From: CAZPKH01 sp964587165
GTDB lineage: Bacteria; Bacteroidota; Bacteroidia; Bacteroidales; Muribaculaceae
DNA length: 64,000 nucleotides
Direction of reading: 5' to 3'
Assembly: GCA_964587165.1 (NCBI GenBank)
Contig: CAZPKH010000007.1
Coordinates: 7,670 to 71,669 of the forward strand
Positions 27,756 to 35,835 of the stretch are shown piece by piece (positions within the stretch are counted from its first letter, which is position 1; each line of letters opens with the position of its first letter). Below the pieces are notes generated by a model. That model saw nothing but the letters and a program-made list of their open reading frames with translations. It made no database searches and was not told the DNA's origin. A program made the translations under genes and the position numbers.

Positions 27756-29281
27756 CTGTGCAATTTCTGTTTTATAGTTTGTAAGAGCCGCTGCCGCTCC
27801 TGTCGTTGCAATCCGAGCATTACTATAGCTGTTATAGCCACTATTTCGAAGAGTACGACAACGCAAAGCATTTCCGGGAGAGAATGTCGTATGAATATCG
27901 AGGCTGCCAATATTCCGCATACCGGTATAACCGATGTGCATACAATAGGCCATATCACCGACTTAAGGTACTCGCCGAGGGGGAAAGCTGTCAGCCTGTG
28001 GAGCACCGCAAGCCCTATGCCAAAATTCACAATACCGCGGAAAATAAATCTGGAGAAGAACACAAGCGTGTAGCCGAGCCCGCACCAAAGCATAATATAT
28101 GTCACCACGATATTTGCCAAAAACGATAGCGTGATATATATCTGATAATTGCGTATGCGGCCGGTTGCCCCTATAGCGAAAAAGAATGCTCCGCTTGTGG
28201 CATCGAGCACCGAGCATGCAAGTATGATCTGCGAGAATGCACTTGCAAATGGCGGCACATCCTTAAGCCAAAGCGACAGGATCTCGGAATTGTAAACTAT
28301 CAGGGGCACCGATATCAGAAATATCAGGAAATACGAATATTTGGAAGCGTTGCATACCAACTGATAGTATCGTTGCAACTCTCCGGCTGAAAACAGCTTA
28401 ACAATCTGAGGTTTGAAAGCAGTCTGAAATCCGTACACAAACTGCATCACAGCCTGATTCACCTGATTAGCCACGCCGATTGCTGCATTAAGCACCACGC
28501 CACAGAACCAGTTGAATATAAGGCCTATTCCCGACTCGGAGACAACCGACCCCACATTGCCGAGCAGACTCCAGCTTGAGAATGCAAAGAGTCCGAAAAA
28601 TGCAGATTTGTCGTGCGGCCGCACAAACCGGCACATCTCAAAATGACGGAGAGCGTAGACACGGTAGAATATGAATATCAGCAGTGCGTTGAGCGCCATG
28701 GCAGCTGCATAAAGCTCGAGCTTGTCGCCGGGAAGATACAGGAGAGATATAACAAGTCCGAGTTTCAGAACTCCTTCATATATGCTTATCTTGGCAAAGA
28801 CCGACATGCGCTCGTATGCTATGATACACGCTGTATACGGTATCTGGAACATCTGGAGCAGAAACGTAGCGAGACTGAACTGCATGACAACCGATGCGGC
28901 ACTAAACCGCCCCGGAGGGATATTGAGCCGATCTCCCCATAACAGCCAGAAGAACTCGATCAGGACAACAGCCGCTACTCCGAGCACCATAAAACAGATA
29001 GTGACTGCAGAGTAAAGGTTGCGCATACGCTGCAGATCGTCGCCCTGCCCTATCTCATAAGTAAGATAGCGCAAAGCCGTGTCGTTTAGCGCATTCCGCA
29101 GGAAAGAGAAGCAGACGATGATTGTCGCCACAAGGTTGTATATACCGTAGTCGTCTACTCCAAGAATCTCCAGTATCAATCGGCCTACATACAAGTTTAT
29201 CGCCATCAGCACGATCATCCTCATGTAGAGGAACACGGCGTTAACGGCAATACGCTTGTTTGACTGAAGATTCTGAACCAT
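27752..29281 (-). CDS. Polysaccharide flippase (Wzx/MATE-like)
   Basis: This 509-residue membrane protein has about 12-14 helices and the MVQNLQSNKRIAVNAVFLYMRM start common in Bacteroidota O-unit flippases of the MOP superfamily; it moves lipid-linked repeat units to the periplasmic side. The ATG at 29281 fits the family N-terminus; an ATG 12 codons earlier is possible. Its stop overlaps the polymerase start by 4 bases. It follows the tyrosine kinase gene by about 100 bases. Confidence 0.88.
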   Translation of the reverse strand: MVQNLQSNKRIAVNAVFLYMRMIVLMAINLYVGRLILEILGVDDYGIYNLVATIIVCFSFLRNALNDTALRYLTYEIGQGDDLQRMRNLYSAVTICFMVLGVAAVVLIEFFWLLWGDRLNIPPGRFSAASVVMQFSLATFLLQMFQIPYTACIIAYERMSVFAKISIYEGVLKLGLVISLLYLPGDKLELYAAAMALNALLIFIFYRVYALRHFEMCRFVRPHDKSAFFGLFAFSSWSLLGNVGSVVSESGIGLIFNWFCGVVLNAAIGVANQVNQAVMQFVYGFQTAFKPQIVKLFSAGELQRYYQLVCNASKYSYFLIFLISVPLIVYNSEILSLWLKDVPPFASAFSQIILACSVLDATSGAFFFAIGATGRIRNYQIYITLSFLANIVVTYIMLWCGLGYTLVFFSRFIFRGIVNFGIGLAVLHRLTAFPLGEYLKSVIWPIVCTSVIPVCGILAASIFIRHSLPEMLCVVVLFEIVAITAIVMLGLQRQERQRLLQTIKQKLHR

Positions 29282-29381
29282 GCTTAGATATTGACAATAA
29301 GGATACGCATCTAACATCTGAGCGCCGAAGCATCCCCGGTAAACAAGGCGACACTACGGCGCATCAGGCTATGGCATTATA

Positions 29382-31760
29382 TTATTTATCGGTGTGATAA
29401 TAAGCATTACGGCCACTCTGGAAATAGCTTGAGTTGCGGTAATCCACACCGTTGAGCACCAATGCAAGATTGGTAAGTGTCTTCTGCTGATATAGTTCGT
29501 TAAGCTCGCCCACTTCATCTTTCTTGAACAGACCTGCGCGTATCACAAGCACAGTGAGGTCGGCATAATGATTTGCGATCTGCGTATCGGCGAGCATACC
29601 TAATGGCGGGCAGTCGAGCAGTATGTAGTCGAAACGCTCACGCAGATGTGTCATAAGATTCTCAAATCTTCCGTTCTCGAGCAACTCGGTAGGATTCGGA
29701 GGGATATTGCCTACAGGGATAATTGAGAGATTTTCGGCTCCGGGGTATTCGTGGATTATACCGTCAATATCGTCGGTCATGTTGCTGAGATAATCAGCGA
29801 GACCCATCGGAGGCATACCTATATAAGCCGATGTCGATGCGTGGCGCATATCACAGTCGACCACCAGACAACGGGAGTTACGCATACCGAACACCATACC
29901 GAGGTTCACAGCAATGAACGATTTGCCCGATCCGGGGTTGAAAGAAGTGATGGCTACAACTTTGCGCCATGTATCCTTACCGAGCATCATGCTCAGGTTG
30001 GTACGCAGGATGCGGAACGACTCGTTAATCACATTGTTTGAACCTTTGCGGATCACAACAAGATTTTTAGTATCGCCACTCCGGCGCATCTTGCGGAAGA
30101 TGTTTTTATACCAGGTCTTGCCGGTGCCCATAGCCGTAATTTCGGCAAGGAAAGGAATCTTTACCTTGGCAATATCAGCGCGCGACTGTATGGTAGTGAC
30201 GAGCATGCTGCGGACGATAAAGAAAGCGTAGGGTATCAACAGACCGATCAGGAAAGCAGCAAGCATTATCACCTTCTTGCGGGGCGAGATCGGCTTTTTT
30301 TCACCATTGGGCTGCTTGATGATACGGTTGTTGAAAGCCGAGTATGAGTTTGAGAGCTCATTCTCCTCGAGCTTCTGCAACAGGTAGATATATATTGACT
30401 GCTTAACCTTCTGTTCACGCTCTACGGAGAGGAGATATTTTGCTTGCTTCGGGTTGGCCACGATATGATCTACGGCCTTATTCTCAAGTCCCTGCATGCT
30501 CTGGCGCTGCTGCTCAAGATTCATCTTCTGAGCCTCGAATGCCGATAAAATTGAAGTCTGAAGGGTGCGGAGCTGTGCGTCGTAGTCGGCCACAAGGGGG
30601 TTGGAGGTACCACTGTTGGCAGCAGTGCGGTTTCGATCGAGCAGGATTGTATTATACTCCTGAACATGCTTGGCTATCACCGAGTTGTCGAAATCAGTCA
30701 CGGCCGGAATCGGCTGATCAGGCGGCAGATTCTTAAGCACTCGCTCTAATTCATTAGTGAAATAGAGCTGAGTATTGATATCGAGCAGATTGCGGTTTGC
30801 ATCAATAGCCTCATCGAAATAAGCCTTTCCGGAGAAGCTAAGGTCGGGGAGAAGGTTGGATGATTTAAAGTTGGAGATATTGGTGTCGACAGTATCAAGA
30901 TCGACAGAAATATCAGCAAGGCGACCGCGGATGAACGCCGACGAACTCTCGTTGATACTGTTCTTATCTTCGATCCAATCATCATTATAAGCCTTGACAA
31001 GGCTGCGGAGCAGACTGTCGGCACGCGGGCGCGATGTATCCTTTATGGAGAGCTCGATGATACTCGATTTGTTGTCGACAGTCACGGCCGATACACGCTC
31101 GCAGTAGTCGAGAGCGGCATTATAAGTGTCCTGATGCGAGTACAGAATTGTGAGCGGACGTTCAGCCTTGGCATAAGATGGAGTCTTGACGATCTTAATA
31201 TCGCCAACAGGTGTAGAGACGGTTTTGTCGAAAACTGTCGAAACCTCGTCGCTGAAATCGTCAATGTCAAGAATGAAATTCGACAGGGTGATATGGTTGT
31301 CTTTGTCGACTTCGATCTTGAATGACAGGAACTCATTTTCATATTCCGGCGAAAGGATGACCTTCAGAGGTATGGAGTCGCCGTAAAGGCTCGTTTTCTT
31401 AAGCCATTTTTTACGCACATATGAATTGTTGAGATCCATCTCCTTCACCACCTTCTCCATAAGGTCAGGCGATTTGATGACGTTCAGCTCATTGTAGAGG
31501 TTGGACGACTGATTGAACATCTCAAATCCGGAGAAACCTCCCAGCGCCCCTCCGAGGGCAGCAGGAGCATCGTCTGCCTTGATGAGAAGCTGGGTAGAGC
31601 GTTCGTATACCGGATTGGTGGACTTGAGATATACAAAAGCTAATCCGCAGCATACTGCTACCGAGAGAAGATACCAGAGCCAGTGGATCTTAACTTGCTG
31701 AACGAAACTCTTTAGGCTGATAATGTCTTTTTCCTGATTCTTATCGTTGTCTGAAGCCAT
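29382..31760 (-). CDS. wzc: Polysaccharide co-polymerase/tyrosine autokinase (Wzc-like)
   Basis: The 792-residue inner-membrane protein controls chain length and export. It has a Wzz domain with flanking helices (about 26-46 and 496-518), a long periplasmic coiled region (about 280-470), and a cytoplasmic BY-kinase with Walker A NPGSGKS (608-614), Walker A' VVDCDMR (633-639) and Walker B DYILLDCPP near 706. The C-terminal tail has a small tyrosine cluster (YRNSSYFQSGRNAYYHTDK), the autophosphorylation site. It is 9 bases downstream of the wza-like gene. Its partner phosphatase is not in the window. Confidence 0.94.
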   Translation of the reverse strand: MASDNDKNQEKDIISLKSFVQQVKIHWLWYLLSVAVCCGLAFVYLKSTNPVYERSTQLLIKADDAPAALGGALGGFSGFEMFNQSSNLYNELNVIKSPDLMEKVVKEMDLNNSYVRKKWLKKTSLYGDSIPLKVILSPEYENEFLSFKIEVDKDNHITLSNFILDIDDFSDEVSTVFDKTVSTPVGDIKIVKTPSYAKAERPLTILYSHQDTYNAALDYCERVSAVTVDNKSSIIELSIKDTSRPRADSLLRSLVKAYNDDWIEDKNSINESSSAFIRGRLADISVDLDTVDTNISNFKSSNLLPDLSFSGKAYFDEAIDANRNLLDINTQLYFTNELERVLKNLPPDQPIPAVTDFDNSVIAKHVQEYNTILLDRNRTAANSGTSNPLVADYDAQLRTLQTSILSAFEAQKMNLEQQRQSMQGLENKAVDHIVANPKQAKYLLSVEREQKVKQSIYIYLLQKLEENELSNSYSAFNNRIIKQPNGEKKPISPRKKVIMLAAFLIGLLIPYAFFIVRSMLVTTIQSRADIAKVKIPFLAEITAMGTGKTWYKNIFRKMRRSGDTKNLVVIRKGSNNVINESFRILRTNLSMMLGKDTWRKVVAITSFNPGSGKSFIAVNLGMVFGMRNSRCLVVDCDMRHASTSAYIGMPPMGLADYLSNMTDDIDGIIHEYPGAENLSIIPVGNIPPNPTELLENGRFENLMTHLRERFDYILLDCPPLGMLADTQIANHYADLTVLVIRAGLFKKDEVGELNELYQQKTLTNLALVLNGVDYRNSSYFQSGRNAYYHTDK

Positions 31761-31769
31761 AGCATCGGA

Positions 31770-32570
31770 TTATTTGAAGATGAGTACGCCGATTGTTGCG
31801 AGGACAGAGGTGAGTGAGAGCCAGAAAGAAGCCGACACAAGATTGTTTCCGTTGACGGTCGATTGGCGTACGCGGGCTGAGTTTGGTTCGACATAGACCA
31901 CATCGTTCTGCTGCAGATAAAACGCAGGGCTACCGTAAGTCTTTTCGGCAGAGGTGAGGTCGATGACGTAGGTATGCTGGGTATCGCCTTCGCGGCGGGT
32001 CACACGAACATTATCACGCCTGCCGTTGATTGTGAGGTCGCCGGCAGAAGCAAGTGCTTCGAGTATGTTCAGGTTGTCTTTGTCGATGGGGTATTTTCCG
32101 GGAGTATTGACCTCGCCAAGCACCGATACCGAGAGATTTTCAAACTCTACCGTCACAATAGCATCCTTGACTATATCTTTCTGTGCAAGCATCTGCTGAA
32201 TCGTCTCGGCGAGCTCGTCGCGGGTCATTCCGGCCACATGTATCTTGCCGAGCACCGGGAAATTGATGTCGCCGTTGCGATCAATGGTATATCCGGCAAG
32301 CCCCTGATAGTTTCCGGCATTGCCGGGAGTACCCACGTTGCGGCTGATGAAAGGCAGGTTGAGCATATTAACGTTAGAGGCTTCGCGGCTATTGACGAGG
32401 ATCAGTACTTTATCCTCGGGCCGCAGTCGAATATTCTCCTGCTTTGCTATGCTGACAAGCTCTTTGTCGACAGTGTCCTGGAAGTAGGTCACATTCTTTG
32501 GAGTGCTGCACGATGTCATGGCCATAAGTGAGGCAAGAGCTCCACACAGCAACAGTTTTGACAGATTCAT
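31770..32570 (-). CDS. wza: Polysaccharide export lipoprotein (Wza-like)
   Basis: The 266-residue lipoprotein has a lipobox ending in Cys21 (LMAMTSC). It has a Poly_export domain (about 30-130, with DKVLILVNSRE) followed by SLBB domains (FENLSVSVLGEVNTPGKYPID near 150 and a second with the DVVYVEPN end), and a C-terminal hydrophobic helix (FWLSLTSVLATIGVLIF). It should form the outer-membrane export channel together with Wzc. It is the first gene of the exopolysaccharide cluster, behind a consensus promoter and a long leader. Confidence 0.92.
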   Translation of the reverse strand: MNLSKLLLCGALASLMAMTSCSTPKNVTYFQDTVDKELVSIAKQENIRLRPEDKVLILVNSREASNVNMLNLPFISRNVGTPGNAGNYQGLAGYTIDRNGDINFPVLGKIHVAGMTRDELAETIQQMLAQKDIVKDAIVTVEFENLSVSVLGEVNTPGKYPIDKDNLNILEALASAGDLTINGRRDNVRVTRREGDTQHTYVIDLTSAEKTYGSPAFYLQQNDVVYVEPNSARVRQSTVNGNNLVSASFWLSLTSVLATIGVLIFK

Positions 32571-32688
32571 CTATTTGTGGTTAATGAATGGTTCAAGTTT
32601 AATGACGGGAGAGAGTGGTTCACAATATGTAAACGACAGTTGTCGCAGATTTTGTATACTGTTATGTAAAAAAATCTTTAAAGTCGTG

Positions 32689-32720
32689 CAAAGGTACACA
32701 TTTTGGGCGTAACTGACAAA
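32689..32720 (-). promoter_or_regulatory. Promoter of exopolysaccharide operon, ~115-base leader
   Basis: On the minus strand this is TTTG (32717-32720), 20 bases, TACCTTTG (32689-32696), a perfect Bacteroidota promoter. The wza-like ATG is at 32570, so the leader is about 115 bases and holds a small palindromic CGACAGTTGTCG near 32634. No invertible-repeat flanks are seen. Confidence 0.82.
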
Positions 32721-32735
32721 TATCGTAACATCTCC

Positions 32736-33518
32736 TTAGCTCTTTAGCTTGAAAAGGGTCTCGGCATTTGCAGTCGTTGCCTCGGCTACATCTTCGGCAG
32801 AAATATTCAGATGAGCGGCAATGTGGTTGAGAGTATGAATAATATAGGCCGACTCGTTGCGGCGTCCGCGCATAGGCACAGGGGCGAGATACGGTGCGTC
32901 GGTCTCAAGCAGAATGCGGTCGAGTCCTATCGCAGGGAGAGTGTCGCGAAGCTTTGAGTTGCGGAAAGTCACTATACCGTTGATACCGAAATAGATATCG
33001 GGGGCTACAGCACGGATGGCTTCTACATCTTCGGGCGTTCCGCCGAAGCTGTGCATCACGCCTCTCGGTATTTTCGGCAGAGTAGTCAGTACATCGAGAA
33101 TTTCTGGCTGAGCTTCGCGACAATGTATTATGACTGGCAAATCAAGATCGGTAGCCATGCGGCATTGCTCGGCGAAAGCTTGCATCTGCTCTTTCAGGAA
33201 GCTGCGGTCCCAATACAGATCAATCCCGATCTCACCTATTGCTACCATATCGGACGTTCGGCTGATCTGCGACTTTATTATATCGAGCTGCGCTTTCCAA
33301 TCGGCCTTAACTTCCGTAGGGTGCAACCCGAGTGCAAGACGGATATTTGACGGGAATTTGTCGCGCAGCCCGGCCATCAGCTCCAGTGAAGAAGCGTCGA
33401 TGCCCGGAAATACCATATACCCTACACCGGCATCGAGTGCGCGTCGCACAGCCTCAACACCATGTCCGTCGGCATCAAAGTCGGGCAGGTATAGGTGGGT
33501 ATGAGTATCGACTACCAT
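32736..33518 (-). CDS. tatD: TatD family metal-dependent hydrolase
   Basis: TatD enzymes are metal-dependent (often 3'-5') DNases of the amidohydrolase fold. The 260-residue protein begins MVVDTHTHLYLPDF with the first metal-binding histidines, has GEIGIDLYW near 91, IIHCREAQ near 130, HSFGG near 155 and ETDAPYLAP near 207. The start at 33518 is chosen because it overlaps the polyprenyl synthetase stop by one base (TGATG); the longer frame to 33644 runs inside that gene. It ends the recQ-lysC-ispA-tatD run. Confidence 0.93.
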   Translation of the reverse strand: MVVDTHTHLYLPDFDADGHGVEAVRRALDAGVGYMVFPGIDASSLELMAGLRDKFPSNIRLALGLHPTEVKADWKAQLDIIKSQISRTSDMVAIGEIGIDLYWDRSFLKEQMQAFAEQCRMATDLDLPVIIHCREAQPEILDVLTTLPKIPRGVMHSFGGTPEDVEAIRAVAPDIYFGINGIVTFRNSKLRDTLPAIGLDRILLETDAPYLAPVPMRGRRNESAYIIHTLNHIAAHLNISAEDVAEATTANAETLFKLKS

Positions 33519-34483
33519 CAATGCGAGCGGGTGATCGTATTCATGGCAAGCTGCCGGAAGAAGTTCTTGGCTTCCGGAGCAAGAGTAGTCGATTCGATTA
33601 TACCGATAGCCTGCTCGGCGTATGAACGTATCAGGTCCGAGCAACGCTCCTTCAAAGAGAGCGAGTCGTATATACCTCTCACTTCCACCACTTTATCTTC
33701 ATCATCAGGCTTACCCGTGACGATTATCTCCTCAATACGCCCTGAGATGTCCTCGGCCAGAGCTGTGATAAGGAGCCATGTTTTTTTGTCGTTGATTATG
33801 TCGCCACCCACACGTTTACCGAACACTATAGGGTCGCCGTATGTGTCGAGGAGGTCGTCGCGCAATTGAAATGCCATGCCGAGCATTACGCCGTAGTCGT
33901 AAAGCTGCTGCTCCAAAGTCCGGCCGGCACCCGCCATTATCGCCCCCATGCGGCATGCACACCCTAAAAGAACTGATGTCTTGAGCCGTATCATCTCAAG
34001 ATATTGCTCGACCGTCACATCCAGATCTGACTCGAAATCCATGTCAAGCTGCTGACCTTCATAGATCTGAAGTGCCGTGTCGTTGAAGAGCGCAAGTGCG
34101 TCGTCAAGGTGGTCGCCTGCACTCTTTGCTATCTGTCGGGTAGCAATGGTGAGCATCGCGTCGCCCGAGAGGATCGCTATCCGCTCGTTCCAGCGCAGAT
34201 GCACCGTCGGACGGCCGCGGCGCATATCCGCATGGTCCATCACATCATCATGCAGCAGAGTAAAGTTGTGAAACAGCTCAATGCCGACAGCCTGATTCAG
34301 AGCCGTCGCCGGCTCGGCACCGCAGGCCTGAGCGGCGGCAATGGCAAGCACCGGGCGGATGCGTTTTCCTCCGCCATCGAGAGTATAGCGTATTGGGTCG
34401 TAAAGACCTGCCGGCGAAGCGGGGAGCTGCAATGATTTCACAGCCTCCTCGACCATATCGGCATATGAGTTGTAGTCAAGCAT
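33518..34483 (-). CDS. Trans-isoprenyl diphosphate synthase (polyprenyl synthetase)
   Basis: The 321-residue protein of the IspA/IspB family makes linear isoprenyl diphosphates from IPP. Both aspartate-rich motifs are present: LLHDDVMDHADMRRGRP (about 82-98) and LRDDLLDTYGDP (about 221-232). The small residues before the first motif suggest a farnesyl/geranylgeranyl-type product, but chain length cannot be settled from sequence. Its start overlaps the lysC stop by one base (TAATG), and tatD follows by the same kind of overlap, so the three are translated as a coupled set. Confidence 0.93.
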   Translation of the reverse strand: MLDYNSYADMVEEAVKSLQLPASPAGLYDPIRYTLDGGGKRIRPVLAIAAAQACGAEPATALNQAVGIELFHNFTLLHDDVMDHADMRRGRPTVHLRWNERIAILSGDAMLTIATRQIAKSAGDHLDDALALFNDTALQIYEGQQLDMDFESDLDVTVEQYLEMIRLKTSVLLGCACRMGAIMAGAGRTLEQQLYDYGVMLGMAFQLRDDLLDTYGDPIVFGKRVGGDIINDKKTWLLITALAEDISGRIEEIIVTGKPDDEDKVVEVRGIYDSLSLKERCSDLIRSYAEQAIGIIESTTLAPEAKNFFRQLAMNTITRSH

Positions 34484-35805
34484 TATGGGGTATTTTTGAA
34501 GAGATGATTACTCAACAGATTGAGGGTACGGATCTTATCCTCTTTCTGCACCAGCAGTGAAATGTTGTAATTTGAGCCGCCGTAACTTATCATACGTATC
34601 GGGATATCGGCAAGAGCTTCGACCACGACTGCCTCGTAGCCGCGATTGTGCCACTCCAGAGCTCCCACTACACATATTATGACCATATCGTGATCCACGC
34701 TCACCGTGCCGAGCTTACGGAGCTCGTCAAGGATCTCGGGGAGTCGACGCTCGTTGTCGATAGTCACCGAAACGCCAACCTCGGAGGTGGCAACCAGATC
34801 GGTGGGTGTCTTATATGTCTCAAACACCTCAAAGACTCGGCTCAGGAAGTTATAGCTCTGGAACATCCGCGAGCTTTTCACCTTAATGGCCGTAATGCCA
34901 TCCTTGGCGGCTATAGCTTTGATGGCCGCGCCTTCCTGACGGTTGTTTATCAGGGTGCCGGGCTGTTCGGGCTGAAGCGTGTTAAGCAGCCTCACAGGTA
35001 TTCCGGCCAGTTTTGCCGGCTGAACACAAGTGGGGTGAAGTATTTTTGCACCGAAATAAGCCAGCTCGGCAGCTTCGTCGAAGTGCAGCAGACGCACCGG
35101 GCGTGTACCCTGAACGTAGCGCGGGTCGTTGTTGTGCATACCGTCGATGTCGGTCCATATCTCTATCTCGTCGGCATTGATGGCAGCTCCGATAAGTGAT
35201 GCGGTATAATCAGATCCGCCGCGCTGCAGATTGTGCACCTCGCCGTAGGCATTCCGGCAAATGAACCCTTGGGTGATGAAGAGGTCGGCATCGTCGTGTT
35301 CGGCAAGAAGGGTGTTTAGAGTCGTGCGCAGAAACTCACTGTCAGGCTCATCGTTCTTGTCTACACGCATAAATTCGAGTGCCGGAAGGAGCACGGAGTT
35401 TACTCCTATCTCCTGCATGTATATGTGCATCATGGCTGTCGACATCAGTTCGCCCTGAGCCAGCATCTCCTTTTCGTCGAACATGGTAAAGAGATCCTTG
35501 GCCAGCGATCGGATGGCGGCAAACCGCTCTCCTACTGCTGCCGTGGCAGCCTCGACGGCTTCGGGTGTAGAGTAAAGCTCGGCTATCGTGGCGAGATACT
35601 TCTCCTCAAGTTGATTGATCACCTCGTGGGCGCCTGGGAGGTTCTGTTTGTAGAGATATTCAGAAATCTCGACAAGAGTGTTGGTGGTGCCCGACATTGC
35701 CGAAAGAACGACTATGTTGCAGCCGCGTCCGCTCACCAAGTGTGCTACATTCTTGATGCGCTCGGCCGAGCCGACCGATGTGCCACCAAACTTCAATACC
35801 TTCAT
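34483..35805 (-). CDS. lysC: Aspartate kinase (monofunctional, LysC-type)
   Basis: The 440-residue enzyme phosphorylates aspartate, the entry to lysine, threonine and methionine synthesis. It starts MKVLKFGGTSVGSAERI with the N-terminal kinase motif, has GGSDYTASLIGAA near 210 and EIWTDIDGM near 229, and a C-terminal pair of ACT domains (about 305-440) for amino-acid feedback. No homoserine dehydrogenase is fused. It lies 30 bases after recQ and is coupled to the polyprenyl synthetase gene. No lysine riboswitch is visible in the short gap. Confidence 0.95.
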   Translation of the reverse strand: MKVLKFGGTSVGSAERIKNVAHLVSGRGCNIVVLSAMSGTTNTLVEISEYLYKQNLPGAHEVINQLEEKYLATIAELYSTPEAVEAATAAVGERFAAIRSLAKDLFTMFDEKEMLAQGELMSTAMMHIYMQEIGVNSVLLPALEFMRVDKNDEPDSEFLRTTLNTLLAEHDDADLFITQGFICRNAYGEVHNLQRGGSDYTASLIGAAINADEIEIWTDIDGMHNNDPRYVQGTRPVRLLHFDEAAELAYFGAKILHPTCVQPAKLAGIPVRLLNTLQPEQPGTLINNRQEGAAIKAIAAKDGITAIKVKSSRMFQSYNFLSRVFEVFETYKTPTDLVATSEVGVSVTIDNERRLPEILDELRKLGTVSVDHDMVIICVVGALEWHNRGYEAVVVEALADIPIRMISYGGSNYNISLLVQKEDKIRTLNLLSNHLFKNTP

Positions 35806-35835
35806 TTTCTGTTTTAATATGTGTGTCGAAACTGG

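Noticed and set aside
27753..27953. 66-residue N-terminal extension of the polymerase-like gene
   Set aside because: It lies in another frame within the flippase gene; the ATGA overlap at 27755 gives a natural start.
32571..32688. Riboswitch or UpxY-type antiterminator target in the exopolysaccharide leader
   Set aside because: Only a 5-bp palindromic stem is visible; no conserved riboswitch core and no upxY gene nearby.
35806..35835. Lysine riboswitch before lysC
   Set aside because: The gap from recQ is only 30 bases, far too short.
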